Assembly: GCA_965226475.1 (NCBI GenBank)
Contig: CBDDDJ010000004.1
Span: 1,240,001 to 1,304,000, forward strand
Length of the DNA stretch: 64,000 nucleotides
Source: JASLMY01 sp965226475
GTDB lineage: Bacteria; Pseudomonadota; Alphaproteobacteria; GCA-2731375
Reading direction: 5' to 3'
Position numbers and translations under genes: made by a program. Shown here one piece after another: positions 15,284-24,068 of this stretch. Every line of letters starts with the position of its first letter. Position 1 is the first letter of the stretch. The notes beneath the pieces are model-generated. The model was not told the origin of the DNA and did not search any database. It saw only the letters and a program-made list of their open reading frames with translations.

Positions 15284-17997
15284 ATCGGCCCGCCTCCAGC
15301 CGTCGCCGGCCGGCGTCCGTCCCGGCGGACCTCGGCCAAAAAGGCGATCAGCGCCAGCCCCAGGGCGTTCAGGGCCAGAACGGCCGCAAGGACGAAGCCC
15401 CGCGTCCACCCAGCGTCATAGTCCAGCCGCAGCACGCCGCCGCCCGCCGGCACGCGGGCGACGAGGCGGCCCCATTCGTCGGCCCGCGCCTCCAGCGTCT
15501 CGCCGTCGAGGCGGGGAACCAGTCGGGGTCGATGGAGGTAGTTCAAGACGATCTCTCCCGCCGGTGTTCTCGCCGGCAACCGGACTTCGACATGGCCCCG
15601 GACCAGGCGGGCCTCGAGGGGCGCCTCTGGACGGCCGAGCGGGAAGGCCATCGGATCCGCCGGTCCCAGGTCCAACACTTCCGCCGCCGGGCCGGCCGCG
15701 ACCGGCGCCGCCCCGGGAACGGCGGCCCGCAGCCGCTCGGCGAAGGTGGCGAAATAATAGTCGGCGAAATAGCCGGTGGCACGCGCCTCGGCCGCCCGCG
15801 CCGGCGGGTGGCGTACCAGCCAGCGGACGCCGTAAGCGCGCCGCGCCTCGGCCGGCCGTTCCACGATGGCGCGCTGCGCGGTGGCGTACTCGTGGCCGAA
15901 GGCGGTCATCGAGCCATAGCCGCCGATCGCCGACACGCCGTGCCGGGTGGCGATGTTGCGGCCCAGGACGGCGGCGATGCGCGGGTCCCGGTCGTGGCTC
16001 AGCACCACCATTCGGGGCCCGATCTCGCCGGCGGCGGGTCTCAGCCGCTCGACCACCTGGCGCGCGGGCGCGGGGTAGGGCGGCGCCTCGTAGGAGCGGA
16101 AGCTCGCCCGCGCGATGCCGGCGTGATAGAGCATCGCCACCGCCACCACCCCCGACAGCCCCTGGATCCACCCGGCGCGCGCGCGCAGCAGCCCGCCCAG
16201 CGCCAAGGCGCCCGCCAGGTTCAAGAACAGCACCACGAAGGGCAGCAGTTTGAAGGGGTGGGTGAAATAGTCGAAGAGCGGCAGCTCGGCGAGCGCCGAC
16301 CAGACCATGCCGGCATCGCCCAAGGCCACCACCAGGGCCAACAGGGCGAGCAGCGCCCAGCGCTGGCGGACGAGATGGTCGCGCGCGAGCCGGAAGCGGA
16401 TCCAGCCGAGGATCGTCGCCACCACCACGATGGCGCCCGCGACCGTCAACACCGTGCCGGAATAGGCGAACTGGCTCATCCGGCCGGCGAACTCCGAACC
16501 CCAGCCATTGGGGTGTGCCGCCTGGACCAGGGGGTGGGGTAGGAAGAGGGCGCCCGCCATGTTCCAGATCCCGTTGCCTTCCGCCGCGTGGCGCTCGATG
16601 CCCGTGAGGAAGAGGAACTGCGGCACCAGCAGGGGCGCCGCGATGGCCACCGCGAACAGGCCCGCCGACGCGGCCCAGAGCAGGCGGCGCCACTCCAGCC
16701 GGCCCGCGATCCAGTCCAGCGCCAGGACCGCGCCCCAGGCGATCGTGGCGTAGGCCCACATCTGCGCGTTGCCGGCATGGAAAAAGAGACCGATGGCGAG
16801 GCCGCTCCAGAAGGCCCAGCGCCCGGGTCGGGCGTTTCCCGCCAGGCCGACGGCCGAGAGCAGCAGCACCGGCAGCCAGGTCGCCACCGGCAGCATGTAG
16901 TACCAGGACCGCCCGCCGATCAGAAAGAAACCCGAAAGCGCGAAGGAGACGCCCAAGGCCATGGCGAGCGGCGCGACCAGGCCGCTCCGGCGGCCGAGGA
17001 CGAAGCAGGCGGCGTAGCCCGCCACCAGATGCATGAAGGCATAGACCTCGAAGGTGGCGGTCGGCAGGCCCAGGCCGTCGCCGGCGATCGCGCAGGCGAG
17101 CCAGAGGGGCGTATAGGTGAGCGCATAGATCCCGACGTTGGCGAGGGGGGCGCCCATCAGCTGGTGCGGGTTGTAATCCGGCCAGCCGCCCGCATCCATG
17201 ACCGCGCAGCCGTGGAGGATCGGGCCCAGGAACTGGGTGTAGTTGTCGTCCTCGACGAAATAGAACGGCTCCGTCATTTCCAGCAGGGCGAAGCCGGCGA
17301 CGACGACGCCGAGGCCGAGGGCGAACCAGGTCGAGGCCGTCGCCGGCCAGTCGGCCGGCCGTCGCGGCGGCTCGCGCCCGATGACCAGGGCGCCGAGCCC
17401 GCTCGCGACGCGCGCGGCCCCGAAAGTCCGCAATCCGAGCCAAGCCAGCGCGAGCGCGATCACCGCGACCGGGGCGAAGGCACGGGTCAGCATCGGGCCC
17501 GTGGGCGCCCAGTTGAGGGCCGGGATTTCAAGGCCCGGGAGGGAGCCCGGCGGGAAGTCACTGGTGGGCGGGGCCAGGACTTCCTGGCCCGACGGGGCGT
17601 CCAACGACCGCCATTCCTCGGCCAATGTCCGGGCGTCGTAGCGCCGGGCTTCGTCGCCGATGGCGAGGTGGATTTCCGCCACGGCCTCTCGCCAGCCGGC
17701 GGGCAGGCGGAGCGCGAGCTCGCGGACCGGGATAGCCTCCAGCCGCCATTTTCCGTTTGCGCTCGCCCGCTCGACCGTCTCCATGCCGACCGCCGGGACG
17801 ATCCCGAGAGTCGCATGCGGCAAGGCCGCGCCCTCGCGGGCGACGAGTTCGAGGCTGACGGTGAGCGTGTTGGCGGTGGAACGCACCGCCCCCCGGTAGC
17901 CGACCATGGCGAGGATGGCGATCAGCAGAACGGAGGCGCCGACGGCGAAGAAACGGGAACGGCCAGGGGGTGGCGTGAAATCGACTCGTTCGCTCAT
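15280..17997 (-). CDS. Large YfhO-like integral membrane protein (GT-C type)
   Basis: A 905-aa polytopic protein and first gene of the glycan operon. One N-terminal helix (FFAVGASVLLIAILAMVGY), a soluble segment to about residue 165, then around a dozen hydrophobic helices, a C-terminal soluble beta-rich domain and a last helix near the end. The ...FLGPILHGCAV...WPDYNPHQLMGAPLANVGIY stretch resembles the first external loop of YfhO/GT-C proteins (charged residue, WNP-like motif, GxP). Members are implicated in transferring sugars from polyprenyl phosphates. Exact catalytic residues and substrate were not established. Confidence 0.72.
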   Translation of the reverse strand: MSERVDFTPPPGRSRFFAVGASVLLIAILAMVGYRGAVRSTANTLTVSLELVAREGAALPHATLGIVPAVGMETVERASANGKWRLEAIPVRELALRLPAGWREAVAEIHLAIGDEARRYDARTLAEEWRSLDAPSGQEVLAPPTSDFPPGSLPGLEIPALNWAPTGPMLTRAFAPVAVIALALAWLGLRTFGAARVASGLGALVIGREPPRRPADWPATASTWFALGLGVVVAGFALLEMTEPFYFVEDDNYTQFLGPILHGCAVMDAGGWPDYNPHQLMGAPLANVGIYALTYTPLWLACAIAGDGLGLPTATFEVYAFMHLVAGYAACFVLGRRSGLVAPLAMALGVSFALSGFFLIGGRSWYYMLPVATWLPVLLLSAVGLAGNARPGRWAFWSGLAIGLFFHAGNAQMWAYATIAWGAVLALDWIAGRLEWRRLLWAASAGLFAVAIAAPLLVPQFLFLTGIERHAAEGNGIWNMAGALFLPHPLVQAAHPNGWGSEFAGRMSQFAYSGTVLTVAGAIVVVATILGWIRFRLARDHLVRQRWALLALLALVVALGDAGMVWSALAELPLFDYFTHPFKLLPFVVLFLNLAGALALGGLLRARAGWIQGLSGVVAVAMLYHAGIARASFRSYEAPPYPAPARQVVERLRPAAGEIGPRMVVLSHDRDPRIAAVLGRNIATRHGVSAIGGYGSMTAFGHEYATAQRAIVERPAEARRAYGVRWLVRHPPARAAEARATGYFADYYFATFAERLRAAVPGAAPVAAGPAAEVLDLGPADPMAFPLGRPEAPLEARLVRGHVEVRLPARTPAGEIVLNYLHRPRLVPRLDGETLEARADEWGRLVARVPAGGGVLRLDYDAGWTRGFVLAAVLALNALGLALIAFLAEVRRDGRRPATAGGGPI

Positions 17998-18106
17998 GGC
18001 TTCGCCGCCGCCCCGGGCGCTCCCCGCGAATCCCGCGCCGGAGCCTAGCGCATCTCCGCGTCAGGCGGTATGGGCGTGTGATACAGCACGGTGCGAACCG
18101 GTTAGC

Positions 18107-19654
18107 ATGCCGGCCGTGGGGCGCCGGGCGCCAAAAGGGAGCGAAATAACCGAGGTGGCGGAGAGCAGCGCCATTCGCAGGATCATGATCCTGATCACCG
18201 CGTCGGGGGCGACCATGCTCTATGCGACGACGGTGACGATCGCCAATGTCGTGCTGCCGCAGATGCAGGGCACGCTCTCGGCGACGCAGGACCAGATCGC
18301 CTGGGTCGTCACCTTCAACCTGGTGGCGACGGCGGTGGCGACGCCGATGACCGGCTGGCTCACCGGCCGGCTTGGACGCCGCCGCCTGATGCTGTGGTCG
18401 ATTCTCGGCTTCACCGGCGCTTCCATCGCCTGCGGCACCGCGCCCAGCCTCGAGGTCCTGGTGGTCTACCGGGTGGCCCAGGGCCTCTTCGGCGCGCCGC
18501 TGGTGCCCTTGAGCCAGGCCATCATCCTCGACACCTTTCCCCGCCGCCAGCACGGCATGGCCACCGCGCTGTGGGGCGTCGGCGTGGTCATCGGCCCGAT
18601 CATCGGCCCGACCGTTGGCGGCTATGTCGCGGAAGCGTTGAGCTGGCGCTGGGTCTTCTACATGCTGGGGCCGGTCGGCCTGCTCGCCTATATCGGCGCC
18701 GTGCTGACGATCCGGGCGAGCGCCAACGACAGGACCAGCCGGCTCGACTGGACCGGTTTCCTGACGCTTTCGGTGGCGATCACCGCGTTGCAGCTGATGC
18801 TCGATCGGGGCGAGCGGCTGGACTGGTTCGAATCGGCCGAAATCCTGGTCGAGGGCGGGGTGGCGGTCACCGCCTTCTACCTCTTCGCCGTGCACAGCCT
18901 CTCCTCCGATCGGCCGTTCCTCAATCCCCGCCTGCTGCTGGACCGCAACTTTGCCCTCGGCATGGCGATGGCACTGGTCTTCGGCATGTTGAATTTCACG
19001 CCGATGGTGCTGTTTCCCCCGCTGCTGCAGGACCTGCGGGACTTCCCCGATTCCATCATCGGCTGGCTACTGGCGACGCGCGGGATCGGCAACCTGTTGA
19101 GCTTCTTCCTCGCCGTCTATCTGACCCGGGTGGATCCCCGCCTGGCGCTGGCGGTCGGCTTCGGCTGCCAGGCGCTCTCCAGCCTCGCCGTCGCCCAGTT
19201 CGACATCAACCTGACCATCTTCGATGTCGCCTGGACCAGTACCCTGCAGGGCTTCGGCGTCGGCATGACCTGGGTGCCGCTCACCGTCATCACTTTCGCC
19301 ACTCTGAACCCGCGCTATCTGCCCGAGGGCACGGCGATCTTCCACCTGATGCGGAACATGGGCGCCTCCATCTACATCTCGATCTGTGTCGCCCTGGTCA
19401 TCCGCTCCAGCCAGGCCAACTATGCCACGCTGGTTGAGCAAGTGACGCCCTACAAGGAGGGGTTGCGCTTCGACTGGGTGGTCGGCGCCTGGGATATCAC
19501 CAGCGTCTCTGGTCTCGCGGCGATCAGCCGCGAGACAGCCCGGCAGGCGGCGATGATCGGCTATATCAACGCCTTCTACTTGATCGCCTTCACCGGCTTC
19601 GCCGTCCTGCCGATGCTGCTGCTGGTCCGCGCGCCCAAGACCAGCTCGTCCTGA
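18107..19654 (+). CDS. DHA2/EmrB-type MFS drug exporter
   Basis: About 515 aa with 14 hydrophobic segments and the family motif TIANVVLPQMQGTLSATQDQ in helix 1, GWLTGRLGRRRLM in loop 2-3, and WRWVFYMLGPVGLLAYIGA in helix 6. Such proteins exchange protons for drugs, bile salts or fatty acids, often with an EmrA adaptor; no adaptor gene is adjacent. An in-frame GTG at 18155 (VAESSAIRRIM) with GGGAG about 14 bases upstream is a plausible alternative start. It is divergent from the glycan operon. Confidence 0.88.
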   Translation: MPAVGRRAPKGSEITEVAESSAIRRIMILITASGATMLYATTVTIANVVLPQMQGTLSATQDQIAWVVTFNLVATAVATPMTGWLTGRLGRRRLMLWSILGFTGASIACGTAPSLEVLVVYRVAQGLFGAPLVPLSQAIILDTFPRRQHGMATALWGVGVVIGPIIGPTVGGYVAEALSWRWVFYMLGPVGLLAYIGAVLTIRASANDRTSRLDWTGFLTLSVAITALQLMLDRGERLDWFESAEILVEGGVAVTAFYLFAVHSLSSDRPFLNPRLLLDRNFALGMAMALVFGMLNFTPMVLFPPLLQDLRDFPDSIIGWLLATRGIGNLLSFFLAVYLTRVDPRLALAVGFGCQALSSLAVAQFDINLTIFDVAWTSTLQGFGVGMTWVPLTVITFATLNPRYLPEGTAIFHLMRNMGASIYISICVALVIRSSQANYATLVEQVTPYKEGLRFDWVVGAWDITSVSGLAAISRETARQAAMIGYINAFYLIAFTGFAVLPMLLLVRAPKTSSS

Positions 19655-19664
19655 GGGTCTCGCC

Positions 19665-20255
19665 TCAAAACGGAATCCACGAATGCTTGCGGCCGTAGTG
19701 CAGGTAGCCGATGTTGGCGCCGGCGCGCAGGCCGACGCCGGTGCGGATCGGGGCCAGGATCACCTGGCCGGCCTGCTGGTAGTTGAGGCCGAGACCGGCG
19801 ACGAAATAGAAGCTGCCCTCGACGCCCGGATAGCGCTGGAAGAGGGCGGCGACGTTCTCCAGGCGATAGATCAGGGTGAAGACCTTGGAGGCGTTGCCAC
19901 CGAAGTCGAAACCGATCGACGGGCCTTGCCAGTAGACCTTGCGCCCCCCGCCACCCTTGCGGGAAAGCCGCCCGTTGCCGTAGCGCAGTCCGATGCCGAT
20001 GGCGCCGCTGATCTCCTCGCCCGTGATATAGGCGTTGGGCCGTCCCTGTTCGGCGAAGACTTTCTCGATGATCTGCGCCAGCCCCTTGGTCGTGCCGCCG
20101 AAGAAGCCGGTCGCCGCATTGAGGATTTCCTCGGGGCTGTAGGTGTCGTCCTCCGCTTGCGTCGTCGTCGAGCCGGACTGGGCGTTCGCCGCCGCGATCG
20201 GCATGCCGGCGAGCGTCATGACGGTCAGGACAATGGCGATGGGGCGCGTGATCAT
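19665..20255 (-). CDS. DUF1134 secreted/lipid-binding-like protein
   Basis: A 196-aa exported protein with a cleavable signal peptide (MITRPIAIVLTVMTLAGMP then AAANAQ). The mature part has YSPEEILNAATGFFGGTTKG, YWQGPSIGFDFGGNASKVFT and IGYLHYGRKHSWIPF, characteristic of DUF1134, found mainly in Alphaproteobacteria. The function is unknown; the all-beta C-terminus resembles SYLF/YSC84-type lipid-binding folds, which is an inference. It converges with the MFS gene 10 bases away. Confidence 0.85.
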   Translation of the reverse strand: MITRPIAIVLTVMTLAGMPIAAANAQSGSTTTQAEDDTYSPEEILNAATGFFGGTTKGLAQIIEKVFAEQGRPNAYITGEEISGAIGIGLRYGNGRLSRKGGGGRKVYWQGPSIGFDFGGNASKVFTLIYRLENVAALFQRYPGVEGSFYFVAGLGLNYQQAGQVILAPIRTGVGLRAGANIGYLHYGRKHSWIPF

Positions 20256-20369
20256 GCCTCGGGACTCCGCTGCTGTCGTGAATGGATGATTCGTGCCCAC
20301 TTTACCCTGAATTAACTCCTTTTTGCGCATGCTCGGCATCGAAACGCCGACCATCCACGAGATCCGCGC

Positions 20370-21344
20370 ATGGCACAGGCCAAGACAGACACCGCCGCGC
20401 TCTCCAAGCCGCCCATGAAAGTGCGGTCCAAGGCTTGGTGGCACGGCGAGCAGATCGCGCGAAACACGTTCGACGGCTACGACGACGCCCCGGTGGCGCC
20501 CGCGCCGTCGCCCGTATCGGTGCCCTCGGATGACGAGGGCTGGACCGAGGAGCGGATTCGCGCGGCCGGGTTGATTTTCGGCCAGGGCCAGGTCGACCCG
20601 GTCAGCGAGGTTTTCATCGACGAGATGATCCGGCCCCTGGGCATGAACGACACCATGAGCGTGTTGGAGTATCCCGCCGGTATCGGCGCCGCCACCCGGG
20701 CGGTCGCGCGGCTCACCGGCGCCTGGATCACGTCGGTGGAGGAAGATCCGGTCCTGGCGGCGGCGGCCGGGGAGTTGTCGAAGAATGCCGGCCTCGCCAA
20801 GAAGGCCGCCATTGTCGCCGGCGCCCTCTCCGCGGCGAACGTCCGGGAAGGCTCGTGCGACGTGGCACTGTCTTTCGGTGGCCTCCAGGACCATGGCGAC
20901 AAGGACGAGTTGTTGGCGTCGATGGCCGCCGCGCTGAAGTCTTCGGGACAGCTCGTCCTGACCGACTTCGTGCTGACCGGCGAAGACGCCGCCGGCCCGG
21001 AGCTCGAGGCCTGGATCGCCCGGGAGGCGACCGCCGGGGCGCCGGAGACGATCGCCGATTTGACCGCCCGGCTGGAAGCCTTGGACTTCAATGTCCACAT
21101 CGCGGAGGACAAGACCGCGGCATACGCCGGCCTGGCACGCAAGGCGCTACGGGATTTCATGGAGAACGCCGAGGCCGGCGACGTGCCGCCCGATCTCCAC
21201 GCCTGGCTGTTGTGGGAGATCGAATTCTGGGCCCGGCGCCTGGCCGCGTTGGACGCCGGCGGCCTCGCCCTCTATCGCATCCATGCGCTCTGCGCCGGCA
21301 GGCGCTTGGAGACGAAATTAATGGCGGTGGAGAACATGTCCTGA
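20370..21344 (+). CDS. SAM-dependent methyltransferase-like protein
   Basis: A 324-aa soluble protein. VLEYPAGIGAATRAVARLTG at about residue 97 is a motif I-like loop (normally ExGxGxG), followed by an acidic SVEEDP, SCDVALSFGGLQD and a strand/helix pattern ending in LVLTDFVL, as in class I methyltransferases. The glycine loop has only one of the usual glycines in register, so activity is uncertain. The N-terminal ~50 residues are a Pro/Ser linker. It lies alone between divergent and convergent genes. The target is unknown. Confidence 0.6.
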   Translation: MAQAKTDTAALSKPPMKVRSKAWWHGEQIARNTFDGYDDAPVAPAPSPVSVPSDDEGWTEERIRAAGLIFGQGQVDPVSEVFIDEMIRPLGMNDTMSVLEYPAGIGAATRAVARLTGAWITSVEEDPVLAAAAGELSKNAGLAKKAAIVAGALSAANVREGSCDVALSFGGLQDHGDKDELLASMAAALKSSGQLVLTDFVLTGEDAAGPELEAWIAREATAGAPETIADLTARLEALDFNVHIAEDKTAAYAGLARKALRDFMENAEAGDVPPDLHAWLLWEIEFWARRLAALDAGGLALYRIHALCAGRRLETKLMAVENMS

Positions 21345-21356
21345 CGCCGAGGCACC

Positions 21357-21611
21357 TCAGGTCGGACGTCCGGTCGGCCTGCCGACGGCGTTCGCCGCCA
21401 GCAGCCGCTTCATGACCGAAAGCGGCGCCAGCACGCTGGGGATCGCCGCGGAGGCGAACGGTCCGCTCCAATGGTTGTCGATGCCCAGGACATGCATGAA
21501 TTCATGGCTCGGGCAGTCGACGAAGCGATCGCTGAAATCCATGTGCGCGGTGTGCGGGCTGCCGCCGTCGCCGAAGGTCCTGGTGGCGAGGACGGCGCGC
21601 CGGGGCCTCAC
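21357..21611 (-). CDS. Small HExxH-motif protein coupled to mscS
   Basis: An 84-codon frame whose GTG overlaps the MscS stop by 4 bases (GTGA). It contains SHEFMHVLGIDNHW, a zinc-protease-like HExxH with a downstream Gly and a His two or three residues later than the metzincin spacing. A CPSHEF start and GPFASAAIPSVLAP follow. At 84 residues it lacks a normal protease domain, so it could be the end of a decayed metalloprotease or a small zinc protein. Codon use is acceptable but not decisive. Confidence 0.35.
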   Translation of the reverse strand: MRPRRAVLATRTFGDGGSPHTAHMDFSDRFVDCPSHEFMHVLGIDNHWSGPFASAAIPSVLAPLSVMKRLLAANAVGRPTGRPT

Positions 21612-24043
21612 GAGGTATCGTCCCGGGCCATGTGGACGACATGCTGGGAAAACGGGATCTCTATCCCTTCCGCCCGGAAGCAGGCGTCGATTTCGAAGCG
21701 CAGGTCGCTGGCGATCCGAATTCTGTAGAGCACGTCGTCGGTGAAACAGCGGAGCTCGAAGTCGAGGCTGGAGGCGCCGAAGTTCTGGAACAGGACGAAG
21801 GACTCGGGCCAGCCGAGCACCCGGGGGTGCTGGCGGGCGCAGTCGAGGAGAATCTCTCGTACCCGGTCCGTATCGCTGCCGTAGGCGACGCCGACCGCGA
21901 CCTCGATCCGGCCGTAGCGGTCCTTGTGGGTCAAGTTGGTCAGCGCGCCCGACAGCAAGTCGGCGTTGGGAATGATCACGGAAGCGCGCTGGAAGGTCTC
22001 CAGCTCCGTCGCCCGCACGTTGATCCGCTTGACGAAGCCCTCGTTGCCGCCGACGGCGACCCAGTCGCCGACCTTGATCGGCCGCTCGATCAGCAGAATC
22101 AGACCGGAGACGAAGTTGTTGACCACGTTCTGCAGGCCGAAACCGATACCGACCGAGAGCGCGCCGGCGATAAGGGCGATATTGGAAAGATCGACGCCGA
22201 CGGCGGAGATCGCCAAGGTTGCCGCGATCACCAGGCCGATGTAGCCGAGGCCGGAGGCGAGCGAATCGCGCACGCCCGCGTCGAGACGGGTCTGCGGCAG
22301 CACGTGGTCCGCGAGGCCGCGTTGGATGACGCGAGTGATCAGAAGGCCGAGGAGGAAGATGATGATGCCGACCGCGAGATCGACGATGGAAATGGTGACG
22401 CCGCCGACCTTGAAGCCGGTCAGGGCGTCCGCGATCCAAAGCCGGACATCGGCCCACGGTACGCCCCAGAACGGCAGGATCGCCAACACGCCGGCCGGCA
22501 CGACGATCAGATCCAGCGCGGCGCGGACCCAGAACTTGATCAGTTGGCGGGGGCCGTGGCCGACCTCCAATGTCTGGATCACGAAGTTCGAACGGAGCGT
22601 GACACCGACCAGCTCGCGCAGAAGGCCGCGCAGCAGGAACAGCGTGCCGACGAGCGCCGCGCTCGCCAACAGGTTCTGGATGATGAAGAAGCTGAGCGCG
22701 CTGTAGCCGAGCAGGGCGGTGGCGATACCGCCGCCGGCGAACAGACGGACCAGGACTCGGACGATGGTCCAGAGCGGCAGCCAGGGTCGGCGCGGTGGCG
22801 ATGTCTCGACGCTCGCGGCCGGCGCCGGGACCATCACCATCGTTTCGTCGACCCGCCACAAACGGGTCCGCGCGAGCGCGATCAACGTCGCGCCTTCGAG
22901 GCCGCCGGAAACGAGCGCATAGACGGAGATCAGCTCGTCCGAGGCTGGCGCGCGATCGAAGGGGATGCCGAGGACGAGGCCGACGGCGAAAAGGATCGCC
23001 AGCAGGGTGATCCGGCGGCAGATCGTCCGCCCGTTCTCCGGCGTGATCGGCATCAACCGCCAGCTCGGCAGCTCTGGCGCCAAGGCGGCGCGCGACAGCG
23101 CGATCGCCAGCACCACCACGAGCAGCGCGAAGGCGAGCGCCACGATGGAATCGGCGAAAAGCCCGCTGATCCGGGCGGACTCACTAGTCACCCTGAGAAT
23201 CATGCCGAACAGCATCAGGGCCGGGATGATGCCGCGCGCCAGGCCCTCGACGATGGCGCCGACGAGGCGGCGGGTGTAGCTCGGCGCGGTGATCACCGGG
23301 TTCCGGCCGTAGGGGATCAATACGAACCGCCGGGCGGCCCAGCCGATCAGCCCGGCGATTGCCAGTACCAGGAGGAGGGGGAAGACCGTCAACTGGCGGG
23401 CCTCGGCGTCGGCCTTCTCGGTCCACCAGGTGTAGGGCGAGCGGAGGATCTCGCCGATCCAATCGCCGAGTTCCGGGAGTGCTGCGGCGAGGGTCGAGGG
23501 TCCCAGCGGGTGGGGCTTGGCCTCGGTCAGCGAGGTCAGCAGCTGGTCGCGGAGTTGGCTCGACAGCAGACCCTCGAATTCGGTCGCGCGGGTGATCGCC
23601 AGGTTGGCGCGCGCCACCTGGGCCCGGGCGGCGGCGAGCGCTTCGGCGTTCTCGCGACGCTTGGCCGTGACCTCGGGCGTTTCCGCCGCCTGGCCCTCCT
23701 CGGGTGGCGGGCCCAGGGCTTCGGCCTGTTTCTCCAGCGCCGCGATGCGAGGCCTGGCAGCATTCCGGGTGGTGACCGCCTGGGTCCTGATCTCGGCCAG
23801 AATGCGCCGGTAATGGGCGGCGCCCTCGGGGCTTTGCCAGCGCTGGCGGGCGAAGCGCTCGGTCGCGTCCAGGCGGCGGTCCCAGTCGTCGGCGAAGGCG
23901 GCGAAGGGACGTTCATCTTTCTGCTGGGCCTGGAGGGCGGCGGCGGAGAGCAGAGGGACAAACACCAGGACCAGGGTCAGGGCCAACGCCACCAGCCACC
24001 GCCAGGAGATGGCGCCGCTCGTCCCGTCCCGCCAAGCCGTCAT
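21608..24043 (-). CDS. MscS-family mechanosensitive channel with DUF3772 region
   Basis: An 811-aa inner-membrane channel. An N-terminal signal/anchor helix (LVALALTLVLVFVPLLS) is followed by a periplasmic helical region (residues ~30-190, DUF3772-like), about ten further membrane helices, and the MscS core: IGFGLQNVVNNFVSGLILL pore helix, ERPIKVGDWV beta domain and IIPNADLLSGALTN. It is larger than minimal MscS, like MscK/MscM types. It releases solutes under hypo-osmotic shock. The ligase gene ends 25 bases upstream, so both may be cotranscribed. Confidence 0.88.
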   Translation of the reverse strand: MTAWRDGTSGAISWRWLVALALTLVLVFVPLLSAAALQAQQKDERPFAAFADDWDRRLDATERFARQRWQSPEGAAHYRRILAEIRTQAVTTRNAARPRIAALEKQAEALGPPPEEGQAAETPEVTAKRRENAEALAAARAQVARANLAITRATEFEGLLSSQLRDQLLTSLTEAKPHPLGPSTLAAALPELGDWIGEILRSPYTWWTEKADAEARQLTVFPLLLVLAIAGLIGWAARRFVLIPYGRNPVITAPSYTRRLVGAIVEGLARGIIPALMLFGMILRVTSESARISGLFADSIVALAFALLVVVLAIALSRAALAPELPSWRLMPITPENGRTICRRITLLAILFAVGLVLGIPFDRAPASDELISVYALVSGGLEGATLIALARTRLWRVDETMVMVPAPAASVETSPPRRPWLPLWTIVRVLVRLFAGGGIATALLGYSALSFFIIQNLLASAALVGTLFLLRGLLRELVGVTLRSNFVIQTLEVGHGPRQLIKFWVRAALDLIVVPAGVLAILPFWGVPWADVRLWIADALTGFKVGGVTISIVDLAVGIIIFLLGLLITRVIQRGLADHVLPQTRLDAGVRDSLASGLGYIGLVIAATLAISAVGVDLSNIALIAGALSVGIGFGLQNVVNNFVSGLILLIERPIKVGDWVAVGGNEGFVKRINVRATELETFQRASVIIPNADLLSGALTNLTHKDRYGRIEVAVGVAYGSDTDRVREILLDCARQHPRVLGWPESFVLFQNFGASSLDFELRCFTDDVLYRIRIASDLRFEIDACFRAEGIEIPFSQHVVHMARDDTS

Positions 24044-24068
24044 GCCGCCGTCCCCGCCCGTCCAGGCG

